Below, piece after piece: positions 37,366-51,369 of a stretch of DNA of 64,000 nt; position 1 is the first letter of the stretch; the number at the start of each line of letters is the position of its first letter. The notes beneath the pieces were generated by a model that made no database searches, was not told the DNA's origin, and saw only the letters and a program-made list of their open reading frames with translations. This DNA comes from Doryteuthis pealeii (Eukaryota > Mollusca > Cephalopoda > Myopsida > Loliginidae): positions 98,907,776 through 98,971,775 of the forward strand of contig CM042138.1 in assembly GCA_023376005.1 (NCBI GenBank), in the 5' to 3' direction. The position numbers and the translations under genes were made by a program.

Positions 37366-40165
37366 AGTGATCAAATAACAAAGTAATTAAAATAAAAAGG
37401 TTTGACTAGCATGAAGTTGTCGTTAAGTGGTCAGTAATAAGATCTGAAGACTTTTCGGTTGACTTCACGCCGGATTCCATTGTTTGAGTCAACGTTTTTT
37501 TTTCTGTCAATCGCCATGATGGACTTTATCATCGCCTATCAGATACGAGAATTACCGTCTGTGTATCAGGTTAATAATGTCAGAATCAAGTAAAACCTGG
37601 CACTAATCTGGCCATCTGACTAATGCTTGATTACAGCAGAAAATATGATTAAATAATCAAACGACAAGAGATCAAGCTAGATCTGTATGTATTTCTACAC
37701 AAAAAGAGGAAGTAAAAGTAGCTCGCATGATGATACATTGGAAACATTTGTGCGCTTACCGTAGAGCATAGGTCAACAAAATTCGTCTCAGTTATTATCG
37801 CTAACATACTGATTTCGATCATCTCTAGGTGACTCACTTGGTTAATCTAAGCTTGGAGGCATCCACTAAGATGCCCACTGTACGTATTTACCAATCCCTC
37901 CGCACGAGTACGAAGTGACAGTAGCTCGTACGTATGATGATACAATAATGAATATTTGAGCATAGTTCAATAAACTCGTCTCGGTATTATTGCTAAAATA
38001 CTGAGTTCGATCCTCGCCAGGTGATTCACTTGGTTAATCTAAGCTTGGAGACATCCGCAAAGATGCCCACTGTACCTATTACATTTATGACAGAAGCTCG
38101 AATGATGATTAGAATAGGAAAAATCTGTGAGCTTACCTAGATCATAGGTCAACAAGCTCGTCTTACTTATAGCTAACGAACGCGATTGAACCCGATAGGT
38201 GGCCAACAGATTGATCTAAGCTTGGAGACACCCGCTGAGTCGCCAATTGTACGTATTACCAATCCCTCAGCAAGATCAATTTTCAACAGAGTACAAATTT
38301 CTTTGAATTCAGGTTTACCTTCCTAGGTTTCGTTACAAATCAAAGTTAAAAATACGAGTCTACTTGCTATTTGCGCATAGATGAGGAGAATAAAGGATTC
38401 ATGCTTTCCCAAGGCCATTGGTGTGAAGAAGCAAACTGTCTTGTCGAAGATTTGAACTTGAGTCGTCAAGTCCATTTCCAGCGATGATAACTTCTTACAC
38501 AAGCGCGCCTCCTGAGAAATGATGAGGAAGAATGTACTCATATATACTCATGTGTTGGGTACTCACGGGTGCAATGTCAGTATGCTAGATTGCAGACCCA
38601 TTTGTTAGTGAGTTCGATTCTTCATTGAGCATCCCTACTTCTGGCCTTGTGCCACATCTAATGCTAACTTAGTAAAAAAGGCACCTCGTCTGTGTAATGT
38701 TAGCAAGCTAGATTAGCAACCATTGTTAGTGAGTTCGATTCTCATTGGTGCCCCATACTTCTGGCCTTGTGCCGCATCTAAGCTACACTTAGTAAATAAC
38801 TATATACTTATGTGTAAAGCTCTAATTGCAGGCATGGATACTTTTTCGACAACCAAACCATATGATACATGGCTATCATCAGGCGGGACGCACTACAAAA
38901 AATCAATGTATTTTTAAGTACCATAACCATTATTATTATAGAAGAACTATACGAGTAAGCATCTGCCTTAGAAATTGGGACAAATTGATTTATTCTCTTA
39001 GATAAAAAGATATTTTCTATTTAAAAAATTGAAGTCTTAAGTAGACCATTCAGAAAGCACCACGGACTGCATACGTCTGTGGAACCGCTAGTTTGTCCAT
39101 GAGTGCTCTAAAATATACCATAGACGCTCTAGTTTTGCATTACTATTAGGTATATCAAAATATTTCATTTTAGAGAAGGCATGGTCTGCTATAGACAGAT
39201 TATCAGTAATATGGAAATCTGATCTCACTGATAAGTTAAAGCAAACAATTCTTCCAAGCCGAATTGTATCAGTGCCAATGTCGGCTGCACTACTTTGACC
39301 CAAACAAAATGCCTGGAAAATAAGCTAGATGGGAGTTGCACAAGAATTACTGTGTGATACAAATCTTTGACAAATTGTGGAAACAACACCATACAAGAAG
39401 CAGCCGTATATCCATTTGCCCCCTTTCACACAAACCGCCTGAGTGAGACGAACAAGACATGCTGGACACTGCTGGAGAATCAAAGACGAACTAATAAGTT
39501 ACGTTCTCCAGTGGAAACTTGCACATGGGCACATCTGTGTGGGCCGTCCAGCAAAGACCTATATTGACACAGCTCTGGGGATGCTGGATGCTACGCGGAG
39601 CCTCCGGAGGGCGAAGAATGATTGCCGATGGTTTTCGAGAGATTTTCATGGATATCCATGCCACTAGCACGACATGATGATGATATGATGATGATGATGA
39701 TGATTTAAAAATTCGTCCTAAATTAATACATTGTCGTATATATTAAAACAATAATTAGAATCCCTTACCGTGCAGAGGACCAGCCAAGTCTGATGATAGC
39801 ACGGTTTCCCTTCCCGCCCCCTCTCTCTCTTTCTTTCTCTCAGTCTTCTGTCGTCTCTCACTCTGTCTCTTTCATCTTCCCGGTTCCTTGCCTCTCTCTC
39901 TCTCTCTCTCTCGTCTCTCTCTTCTCTCTCTCTCCTCTCTCTCTCTCTCTCTGGTGTTATTTTGATGGTTCTTGTTTCTTTTGTAATTCGTTTTTTTTGG
40001 GGGGGGGCAGGAGAGGAGTATGTTTTTAAGGTTATAGCCGACATGATAGTTTGCGACATTGTAGTAAGTGAGTTCAAACTCTAGTCGTGCTATTGCGTTT
40101 ACTTTTGGTATTAATACCCTTGGGAATGCTATGAACCCACTCACCGCTATCTATGATAATAGTAC
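36450..40165 (+). repeat. Large duplication, copy B (partial)
   Basis: Matches copy A from inside the left palindrome arm to the SINE at about 33940. Differences from A are mainly 1-2-base gains and losses. It includes the LINE 3' end (39170-39705, shorter (GAT)n). Confidence 0.9.
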
Positions 40166-40184
40166 CAATTATATTTCTTGTTAT

Positions 40185-41700
40185 AATTCCTTTTATATCT
40201 TTCCCATCCTTTTTTCGCTTTTTCATATCTTTTCTTTATTTCTACATGTTTCCTCTCTTTTTCTCTTTTATCAATTAGTGATCTTTTCATTCTGCTACAT
40301 ATTTTCTTTTTTCATAAGTTTTTTCTTTCCATGCAGTTCTTCCTCTCCCCTTTTATCAAAAAAACTTGGTTTCTTCCTTTTTTTCTTTTTCTTCTTTCTT
40401 TTTCACATATATTTCTTCCTTCCTCTCTTTTAGCAATACGGCATCTCTTTTTTCTTTCTTTTATAAATTTATTTTATTCTTTCTTTAACATTGTTTCTCT
40501 TCCTTTTCCTTTTTATCAATAACTTTGTTTGTTCCTTTCTTCGTTCCTTTTTTCTTTCTTTTTCCTTTATTTTTTTTTCTTTTCTTTTCTTTCTTTCAAA
40601 TAGTTAGTCTTTCATTCTTTCTTATTTTTTTCTTCATTTTTTTCTTTTTTTGTTTCCATGTATTTTCATATATTTTTTCATGAATAAGTATTTTTTTCTT
40701 TGTACATAGTTTTTCCTCCTTCAAATTTTATCAGTAAACCTTTTTCTTGTTTTCTTTTTTCCTTTTGGCAAATATTTATTCCTTTTCTCTCTTTAAGCAC
40801 TAAGTATCCTCCTTTCTTCTTTCTTTTTTCTTTTCTTTTTCTTTCCTTCTTCTTTCTCCTTCTTTTTTTCTTTCTTTCTTTCTTTCCTTCTTCTTTCTTT
40901 CTTTCTTCTATCAAGTCTTTATTTCATTCTTCCTTCCCTTTCTGTTTTATCAATAAGCCTTCTTTATTTTCTTTATTTTTCTTTTATTATTACGTCTTTT
41001 TTTTCTTTCATATCGTTCTTCTTTCTCTTCATCATTCTTGTTTTCTTTCTTTTCTTTTTCTTTCTTCTTTTTCTTTCTTTCCGCATTGCTATTCCTCGAT
41101 TGTTTTCTTTCTTTCTTTCATTTATTCCTCTCCCTTTATCAATATGTTCTTCCTTCTTCGTATGTCTTTCTCCTTTAGTAATCTTGTATCAATAAGTTTC
41201 TTCTTTCTCTTTCTTTTTCTTTCTTTACTCAACTGAAAATTCGTCCCTTTTCTTTTCTTTTTTTTTCCTTTCAATACATTTTCATTTTCTCTTCACTTTA
41301 TTCATATTTCTTTTCTTTCCTTCTTTCTAGGCATTCCATTTCTCTTTTTTCTTCTTTCATGTCATTCTTCCTTCCTTTCTACTTAATTCATTCTTTTTTC
41401 TTTTTTCTTCTTTGTCTTTTATGTTTACCATTTTTTTTTTACTTTTATCATTATCTTCACCTTTTTTATTCATTTTTATTTTTCTTCATTAAATTATCTA
41501 CTATCTGTTTCATTTTTCTTCCTTCTTCTTCTTCTTCTTCCGACATTCAAAAAAATCCCCCTACTTCTTTTTATTGTTATTTCTATCTCTACTGAGATTC
41601 TTTACAATTTTTCTTCTTAATTCACCCCATCCACAGTTTTCTTTATTTTTCACGTTTTTTCCTGCTACATTGCCATACTTACTACCTCTACGTGATCAAC

Positions 41701-41732
<32 letters not shown>

Positions 41733-41738
41733 CCCTCT

Positions 41739-41769
<31 letters not shown>

Positions 41770-41882
41770 AACTCTTTCTCTCTCACACACACACATTCTC
41801 CTCCCTCTCTCTCTATCTCTCACTCTGTCTCTCTCACACACTCTCTCTTACACACACTCCCCTCACTCTTCCTCTCCCACCC

Positions 41883-41926
<44 letters not shown>

Positions 41927-42265
41927 CACTCTCACACTCACTCTCACACACGCTCTCCATCCCCTCTCTCTCAATCTTTATTTCTTTCTCCAGTTCAGTT
42001 GCTGGCAATTTCAGTAGACATTTACCCTATCTTGATTCCAATATCGATCTACTAAAAAGCTGTCAGCCATTTATTTCTCCCCCTCCTTCCTCGAGTTTCT
42101 CTTCTCAAGTTTTATATTTCACCCCTCTCTCTTTCTCTCTTTTCTCTCTCTCTCTCTTCTTTCTTAATCATCTTATATACTTTTTCGCTTTTCCTCTCTA
42201 ATTGAAACACCGCCTTTCAATAATTCAGTCAAACTAGTTGGTATTAATTCTAATCTTTTTTTTTA
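40185..42265. repeat. Pyrimidine-rich block 2 of the large duplication
   Basis: Matches 27420-29760 but with many small deletions, and with only one of the two ~162-bp (CT)/(CA) units. It follows copy B at a CTTTTATA microhomology. Confidence 0.9.
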
Positions 42266-42781
42266 ATCTACGAGTAGAGCGCTCTTTGTGATCAAATAGT
42301 TAGCGAGCTAGGCAAGCATAACATTGCTAGCGTGTTCGAATCTCACTAGGTGCCTATACTTTAAACTAACTTAGTAATGGTTACTTTTTGATGTATGGAT
42401 TTAACTTGTGGTACGATTACGCATAGAAAACCTAAGATGAACAATTCCATTAAAGAACTAACTTTTACAAAACCAATTCTCAAATGAATAGGAAAGATTC
42501 TTGTAGATTAACAGTTTTTCTAATTTAATGGGACATTTTTCGTAACAAGTATAGTCGGCATGCCATTAACAATGAAACTTAGACAAACATTTGATAGAAT
42601 TTTGGGAAAGTTAGAACAACTTGGGAAAAATGTACCATATGTGTTGAAATGTGAGATGAATAGTAGGATAACATGTATATAGATTAATCTCTTCTTGGTC
42701 TGGCCGTGAACTTTTCAATAACCCATTTTCTAAGCACACATAACAATACATATATATGTAACACACACACACACACCACAC

Positions 42782-42834
<53 letters not shown>

Positions 42835-43014
42835 CATATATATATGTATGTGTATGTGTCTCTGTGCTTAGAAAATGGGGCGTTGAAAAGTTCACGGCCA
42901 GACCAAGAAGAGATTAATCTATATACATGTTATCCTACTTATTCATCTCACATTTCACACACATGCGGGTAGGAATTAAACTACATATGAAAATAAGAGT
43001 TATGAAAATGATTT

Positions 43015-43057
<43 letters not shown>

Positions 43058-43159
43058 ATATATATATATTATATATATATTATATATACATATATACATT
43101 TTCACGCACAAACATACATAACAACACAGAACAGACACCCACAACCACACACACACAAC

Positions 43160-43196
<37 letters not shown>

Positions 43197-43488
43197 TATA
43201 TGGGAATAATAACTAAATCTGAAAAATAAAGTTATTAAGATTTTTATTTTCCATATATCTCGGATTTATTATCATTTCTTCATAATATATACACACACAT
43301 ACATACATATTCACGTATACCTACACACGCATATAAATAAACACATATAATTATACATATGTACAATAAACACACACATATATATATATTTATAAATATA
43401 TATATACACACAATATATATATGTATTATACTTACATATATTACATATTTCACATGCACACACCCACACACACACACACACACACATA

Positions 43489-43520
<32 letters not shown>

Positions 43521-45845
43521 AAGTGATCAAATACAAAGTAATTAAATATTAAAAGGTTTGACTAGCATGAAGTTGTCGTTAAGTGGTCAGTAATAAGATC
43601 TGAAGACTTTTCGGTTGACTTCACGCCGGATTCCATTGTTGAGTCAACGTTTTTTTCTGTCAATCGCCATGATGGACTTTTATCATCGCTATCAGATACG
43701 AGAATTACCGTCTGTGTATCAGGTTAATAATGTCAGAATCAAGTAAACCTGGCACTAATCTGGCCATCTGACTAATGCTTGATTACAGCAGAAAATATGA
43801 TTAATATTCAAACGACAAGAGATCAAGCTAGATCTGTATGTATTCTACCAAAAGAGGAAGTAAAAGTAGCTCGCATGATGATACATTAGGAAACATTTGT
43901 GCGCTTACCGTAGAGCATAGGTCAACAAATTCGTCTCAGTTATTATCGCTAACGTACTGATTTCAATCGTTCAGGTGACTCACTGTTATCTAAGCTTGGA
44001 GGCATCCACTAAGATGCCTACTGTACGTATTTACCAATCCCTCGCACGAGTACGAAGTGACATTAGCTCGTACGTATGATGATACAATAATGAATATTTG
44101 AGCATAGTAAATAACTCGTCTCGGTTATTATTGCTAAAGTACTGAGTTCGATCCTCGCCAGGTACTCACTTGGTTAATCTAAGCTTGGGACATCCGCAAA
44201 GATGCCCACTCTACCTATTTCATTTATGACAGAAGCTCGCATGATGATAGAATAGGAAAAATCTGTCAGCTTACCGTGCATAGGTCAACAAGCTCGTATT
44301 ACTTATAGCTAACGAACCGGGATTGAACCCCGATAGGTGGCCAACTAGATTGATCTAAGTTTGGAGACACCCGCTGAGGCGCCAATTGTACGTATTTACC
44401 AATCCCTCAGCAAGATCAATTTTCAAACAGAGTACAATTTGTTTGAATTCAAGGTTTACCTTCTCCTAGGTTTCGTTACCAAATCAAAGTTAAAGACACG
44501 AGTCTAATTTGCTATTTGCGCATAGGTGATGGAGAACAGATGCATTCACGCTTTGCCCAAGGTCATTGGCGTAAAGAGAAAGATTTGAACTCGAGTCGTC
44601 GAGTCCATTTCCGATGATAACCCTTACATTAAGCGCGCCTCCTGAGCAATGAGGAGGAAGAATGTACTCATATATACTCATGTGTTGATTACACGTGGTG
44701 CAAAGATTGTCATGCTAGATTTGCTAAACCATTGTTAGTGAGTTCGATTCTCATGGGTGCCCATACTTCTGGCCTTGTGCCGCATCTAAGCTACACTTAG
44801 TAAATAACTATATACTTATGTGTAAAGCTCTAATGCAGGCATGGGATTTTTTCGACAACCAACCATATGATACATGGCTTATCATCAGGCGGACGCACTA
44901 AAAAAATCAATGTATTTTTAAGTACCTTAACCATTATTTATTATAAGAAACTATACGTGTAAGCATCTGCCTTAGAAATTGGGACAAATTGATTTATTCT
45001 CTTAGATAAAAAGATATTTTCTATTTAAAAAATTGAAGTCTTAAGTAGACCATTCAGAAAGCACCACGGACTGCAAACGGTCCGTGGACCGCAGTTTGTC
45101 CATGAGTGTTCTAAAATATACCATAGACGCTCTAGTTTTGCATTACTATAAAAGTATATCAAAATATTTCATTTTAGAGAAGGCATGGTCTGCTATAGAC
45201 AGATTATCAGTAATATGGAAATCTGACCTCATTGATAAGTTAAAGCAACAATTCTTCCAAGCCGAAGTTGTATCAGTGCCAATGTACGGCTGCACTACTT
45301 TGACCCAAACAAAATGCCTGGAAAATAAGCTAGATGGGAGTTGCACAAGAATACTGTGTGGGACAAATCTTTGACAAATTGTGGAAACAACACCATACAA
45401 GAAAGCAGCCGTATATCCATTTGCCCCATTTCACACAAACCGACTGAGTGAGACGAACAAGACATGCTGGACACTGCTGGAGAATCAAAGACGAACTAAT
45501 AAGTTACGTTCTCCAGTGGAAACTTGCACATGGGCACATCTGTGTGGGCCGTCCAGCAAAGACCTATATTGACCAGCTCTGGGGATGCTGGATGCTACGC
45601 GGGAGCCTCCGGAGGGCGAAGAATGATTGCGATGGTTTTCGAGAGATTTTCATGGATATCCATGCCACTAGCACGACATGATGATGATGATGATGATGAT
45701 GATTTAAAAATTGGTCCTAAATTAATACATTGTCGTATATATTAAAACAATAATTTAGAATCCTTTACCGTGCAGAGGACCAGCCAAGTCTGATGATAGC
45801 ACGGTTTCCCTTCCCGCCCCTCTCTCTCTTTCTTCTCTCTCTTCT

Positions 45846-45876
<31 letters not shown>

Positions 45877-45885
45877 TCTCTCTCT

Positions 45886-45925
<40 letters not shown>

Positions 45926-46215
45926 GTTTTTGATGGTTTCTTGTTTCTTTTTGTAATTCGTTTTTTTTTGGGGGGGGGCAGGAGAGGAGTATGTTTTAAG
46001 GGTTATAGCCGACATGATAGTTTGCGACATTGTAGTAAGTGAGTTCAAACTCTAGTCGTGCTATTGCGTTTACTTTTGGATTAATACCTTGGGAATGCTA
46101 TGAACCCACTCACCCGTTATCTATGGGTTAATAGTACCATTATTATTCTTTTATAAGGATGTCGATGGCATTAAATAACCCACAAAGGTTGATATGCTAC
46201 TAAACAAAGAAACCA
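42265..46215 (+). repeat. Large duplication, copy C core
   Basis: Same order as copy A: palindrome 42637-42964, SINE clusters 43860-44800, LINE 3' end 45180-45705, (CT)n, SINE 46000-46215. It has true substitutions relative to A and B (e.g. GTACGGC against GTCCGGC in the LINE). The frame 45084-45374 is intact over IWKSDLIDKLKQQFFQAEVV but stops shortly after. Confidence 0.9.
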
Positions 46216-47579
46216 AATCAAACCAATACCTTTTAAGATAGGTTCACGTTCTCTTAAAAAAAGGGGTTAACTATTATATATCATTTAAGTAATTAAAGAA
46301 ATTTCCTTCATTTCTCTTTCTTAAGATTATGCAATGTTCTACATATGATTCTTTTCTCTCCTTCGAGATTACACTCCCAATAGTTTTAATCGTAAATTCA
46401 TATTTACCCACGATATCTATTTCCTTTGGAAATGTCTGTCGACAAACGCCCTAAGGCTTTTGTATTTAATTGATTTTAATTTATTTCTAATTAGAAGCAT
46501 ACGTTTCTCCATTTCTTTTTAAATTTATTTAAAAGAAGAAAAATGAGGAAATAATCCATCAGAGAAAGAAAAAGAAAAAAAAATCAAGTTAAAATACTGA
46601 CTACGTTGAAGAAATGAAAAAGAAACCGAATGAATCGCAATAACAACAAATATTACAAAAGTGCTCAATACGTACATAGAGCCGGTTTAAAGAACCGAAT
46701 AAGTAACAAGTTACTTACCCAAGTTTCACCGAAAAGGATCTCTAAGAAAACTCTCATATATAGACCTTGTGCAAATTAATTGGATCAACCGCTTTAATTT
46801 CCTTTCTTTCACCATACGGTCAGATTTAGACCCACTGGAGTGACAGAGTGTAATCGATTTCTACTTTTTTCCTCAGATTAGGTCATTTTTATCGGTATGC
46901 AGTAATATGAATTTATTTTCGGGTTGTATGATGAAATTTTATTTTTTTTTGTTTAAAAATATTGCATTATCCATGATAGCATCAGATTTTTATCACGCCC
47001 AGATACTATTGTTTTAACTGTCAATTAGTTGCCACACATCCATTGTCTGCGATGGACATTACTCCAAGGAAGCGTATGAAAATCGTAACGCTGGAATTAA
47101 TACACTGGCAAGTGTTACAAAGAGATCCTGGATGTTATGATAATAACGGAATTATACATTTTACTTCAATTAATTTGCACAACAAGGACCCTACCTTAAA
47201 CTTGATTAAATTGTTGTCCTTACTTAATTAAACTGAAATAAACGCCTTTTACGATTGTAACTGTTGAACGCCATGTTAGTTAATATTTTTCTCTCTATTG
47301 TCGCATACGGATTATTTTATTCGTTTATTTATTCTTTAGTTCTTATCTTTGTATAAATGAATAGGATAAGTCAAGTATAATTTAGGGTCCTTATGAGATC
47401 ATATAGATCGAAACCGGGGTAGACCCATAACTCTTTTCTACTATTACTATTAATATAGCTCTGTTTATGATATATTGAGCATTCTTGGATAAATTACTAA
47501 TGCCACTGCAACAGAAAAGGTAAAGCGGCAATTGGACACTAGTAGACATAGAAACTGTTATCTTTTCATCTTATCAGAA

Positions 47580-47636
<57 letters not shown>

Positions 47637-48199
47637 CAAAAGTCCAAAGAAGAAATCTTCCTTACGACACAAGAGTTTTATTTAAAAAACCTGTCGCAGT
47701 TTGAGAGCTCAATGTGTGCTCTTAAAGTTAGAGTCACAGAGCAAATATATAAGTAAAGAAATAACAAAAGACTTAGAGGATTAGCATTATAGAAATAGAC
47801 TATAATACTAATTCTCTATGTTTTGTTATTTACTTATATATATTATATATTATATATATAATATATATATATATATAAATATAATTATTATCCTACTGGT
47901 TAGAAGAGGATATTTAAGATCATCAAAATCTCACTGTACACCATACTGTATGCTCATGTAGGTGCAAACTTATAGATTCATACAAGGATTTTTTATAAAT
48001 CCCTAAAAAAGCTCAATGTATGATAATTAATAAATTAATTATATACAGAGCAATATTTAACTTTCAAAGAAAGAAAAACTTACCAAACCGCCACTTGGCT
48101 ATAATGAATGTATTTCGACCAGAGACTCAATATTAGTCAAGTCTCCTCAGATAGTATTTACGAAGACTGAGAAAATCGAATAGTATTGACAAAATACTA

Positions 48200-48252
<53 letters not shown>

Positions 48253-48372
48253 GTAAAGAAAAAGGCTTAAAATCGCCATATTGTGGTTATAGATCTATTT
48301 CTGCCCACAGGTATCTGTTTCATCAGACCGCTAATTTTAATGAAAATGGTACATAGATAATTCATAAGGCTT
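46215..48372. repeat. AT-rich tail of copy C
   Basis: Partner of 34020-35930; contains the mutated hammerhead and (TA)n arrays at 47582-47632 and 48200-48249. Confidence 0.88.
47384..47427 (+). pseudogene. Mutated duplicate of the hammerhead motif
   Basis: Same architecture as the motif at 35192: GGGTC (47385-47389), stem II GATC/GATC with loop ATATA, GAAA, short stem III, GACCC. The core reads CTTATGA instead of CTGATGA, replacing the invariant G5 (T at 47392), and stem I is one pair shorter. Loss of G5 is known to abolish hammerhead catalysis, so this copy is predicted inactive. Confidence 0.8.
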
Positions 48373-48995
48373 TATATATACTTTTTCTGTGGATTCCTGT
48401 AAAGATATCGGGTTTCAATTCTTCTCATCTTTTTAGGAGCTGGTGATATTTATGATCGGGGGGTGATTTAATCCCCTCAATAAATTCTTACGAAGCGGGA
48501 TTGTCCACCTTACTGCTTCGGCTATTGGAATTATTTTATTTTTTCATTCCTTCTGACGGGTCATTTTTAGTCAAGGTTTTACTTTATTATTTTTTTCAGG
48601 TTTCCCTTTATACAACCCCATAAATTCCAATCGTTTTAACATAGCATTTGCTAAACAAAATGGGAGGCATATTTCAAACAAACCAAGGGAAAAATCATAG
48701 TGAACATACATATGCTTATAACATAAATTAGAATTAGCAGTTGATTAAAGTAACAATTAATGTAAATTAATCATTGGGGTATAATATCAAGATGTGAGAT
48801 TTCCTGTCTATAAGTAAATGTATATATCTGTTTGAGGTTTGAGATTTTGTTTAACGGCATATTAACCTACAGGGATATGTGGAAGTGTAAAACAAAAAAA
48901 ATTAAAAATTTTTTTCTGAGAACAAAAGACATTTTGCGGACCTTCTTTTTTTTTTTTTATAAAATATTGAATTTTCTCCCGTTGGAACCAGAACA

Positions 48996-49002
<7 letters not shown>

Positions 49003-49044
<42 letters not shown>
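49003..49044. repeat. (TA)n
   Basis: Directly before a SINE. Another tract lies at 49760-49805. Confidence 0.97.
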
Positions 49045-49047
<3 letters not shown>

Positions 49048-49265
49048 TCGGTAGAGCGTCGGACTAGAACCAAAATTCTGGGTTCGATACCAGCCCTCGC
49101 CAACTCAGCGTATGAGTAGCACGGGGATTTGCGGTAAAGTGGGGAACTGATGGTAGGTGTGATGCTCCACCTCAGTCAATCTCCTTGGTCTAGCGCTAGT
49201 GATAGACTCCCTCGCTGTTTGGCTGATACAGACTTTAAGCCGCCCGATGACTTTACTTACTTACT
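49044..49265 (+). repeat. tRNA-Lys-like SINE, + orientation
   Basis: Starts at TCAGTCGGTAGAGCGTCGG (A box), B box GGGTTCGATACC, then the family body, ending in CTTACTTACTTA. A (TA)n tract abuts its 5' side. Confidence 0.8.
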
Positions 49266-49269
49266 TTCT

Positions 49270-49460
49270 AGAAGTCACACACACAGTACTCTGATACAGA
49301 CACGCGCCCACACCCACACAGTATATGTAAACACACACATACTATACATGTATACACACACATACACACACACCACACAGTATATGTAAAACACACATAC
49401 ATATACATGTATACACATACAGTCATATACATGTATACACATACAGTCATACACACAACC
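49270..49460. repeat. CA-rich minisatellite
   Basis: CACAGTATATGTAAA recurs at about 49316 and 49376 (60-bp unit) and ACATGTATACACATACAGTC at about 49404 and 49428 (24-bp unit). Confidence 0.8.
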
Positions 49461-49753
49461 ATGAACCCCTCCCTCACATATATAAGAGCATCCAAAAACA
49501 ACTACCTCATAGAGGTTCTTCAAAAAATGAACATGCTACTATCAAACACACTCGCCTACCCGGATTTTAACAGCATGTTAAACCCACTATAACACTTGAA
49601 CATTTATAACTCTTCTATAATGCTCCTTTCTAATAATGTATCACAATTTCTTCAAATAATAAATTTTCTCCTGAAGATGACCGAAGTGAAACTAGTTGAG
49701 ATTAAACAACAAACAGAAATATTCCTGATTGTCTTAATAATAATTTTTGTTCA

Positions 49754-49806
<53 letters not shown>

Positions 49807-49879
49807 GTCCACATATTCCTGTACATGTCGACTGTGGTAAGGCTCCAGTTATGAGAAGTATCATCACATCGTCTATTTT

Positions 49880-50460
49880 TTTGTTTTGTACCGCTCTTCT
49901 TTTCCCGACGTTTTCATCTGTTTTTTTTCTTCTTTTTTTTCTTCTTTTCTTCTTTTGCTTCTTTCTTCTTCTTTTTTCTTCTTTTTTCTTCTCTTTCTCC
50001 TTCCAACCATCAATAATCCTGTACAGAAAATATGGTCGTCTGGGCAGGTGTCTTGGATTTTTTTTAGTCCGTTCTCGTAGAGTCATTGTTGCATGTGACT
50101 GATGATGTCTGATTCACTTGTACCGCTTCGTATTTTTACTCCCTTTCACCCCCGCCCTTTATTCCGTTCTCGCGCTCTTTCAAAAGCCCGACCCCACCCT
50201 TTTTTATTTGTCAAACTCTTTAATCTGTTTTTCCTTTGCATTCTACCCTTATTGGCATTCTCTCTATCTTCTCATTTTCCGGCTAATTTTACTAAAAATT
50301 CTCCATATTTCATTCTGTCTTTTCCTTTCCCTCTCTTTATTTCTATTTTGATTTCACTTCTTATTCTTCTATTCTATCTGCAATCACTTTATCGGTTCAC
50401 CATTACTAATCTGTACTTTTCAGTATATACATATTTACCGACCCCTCTACACGAGTAGAA
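49880..50460. repeat. Pyrimidine-rich stretch
   Basis: T/C-rich + strand with (CTT)n near 49930-49990. Open frames here are low-complexity and I do not regard them as genes. Confidence 0.75.
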
Positions 50461-50724
50461 TGTGACACATGGTCAATCTTTTAACGGCATTTCACAATTG
50501 GATTCAGATTTTTTCCCCTCTTAGACTGGTTGCCTAATCCAGGAATAAAACCCAGTCTAAATTTTGAAGGAACAGCATGACATCGCTCCTTGAATTAAGG
50601 AAGGTTAATATATCTAATATATATAGAAACCGAAACGATCTTACGCAGCCAGAACTTTTAATTCATAAATAAACCCATCATTTGAATATTTGATTTTTTT
50701 CATATTTTTACACACACAGTGACA

Positions 50725-50729
<5 letters not shown>

Positions 50730-50800
<71 letters not shown>

Positions 50801-50909
50801 TTGATCTAATAATCATATAGGCGAGAACCTGACAGTCACCAAGCGTCGTTGTCTCTGTGTCTACGCTATCCTAACTTTAAAACATATGCTCTATCACTGA
50901 TATTGAGTA

Positions 50910-50972
<63 letters not shown>
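50730..50972. repeat. (CA)n(TA)n and (TA)n
   Basis: Tracts 50730-50800 and 50912-50972 around a SINE-like remnant. Confidence 0.97.
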
Positions 50973-50974
<2 letters not shown>

Positions 50975-51369
50975 TCCGTTTTAATCGATGTTATCCTTCC
51001 TGTACGGAACTGATGTTTGTTCCGTTGTTCGCACATTTTTACCAACATTTTTTTTCCTTTTTTTTTTTTTTTTGTTTATCCCTCTACGATTTCCATATCA
51101 TCTTATTTCCGTTCTTCCTTCTTTCCTTTCTCCGTGCCACCAAAAAGCACGTTTTCAAATTGCACCTGCCCGAGACGTTTTCATGTCTCGAACCAAATGG
51201 ATGGAATATCCTAAAAATAAAAATGCTCTTCGCCCTTGTTATTTGCTCTTCTGAATTATTCATCTCCACGCCGAACTTCCAACATCCCGGGTCTAAACTC
51301 TTTGCACTTTATGTTTTTTTTTTTTTTTACATCCACCCTCCCATCTCCTCGCACCTACTGCTTACTTCC

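Noticed and set aside
49668..49700. CTGAAGATGACC...GAAAC, similar to Penelope-type hairpins
   Set aside because: Stem II is only two pairs and core bases differ; too weak to call.
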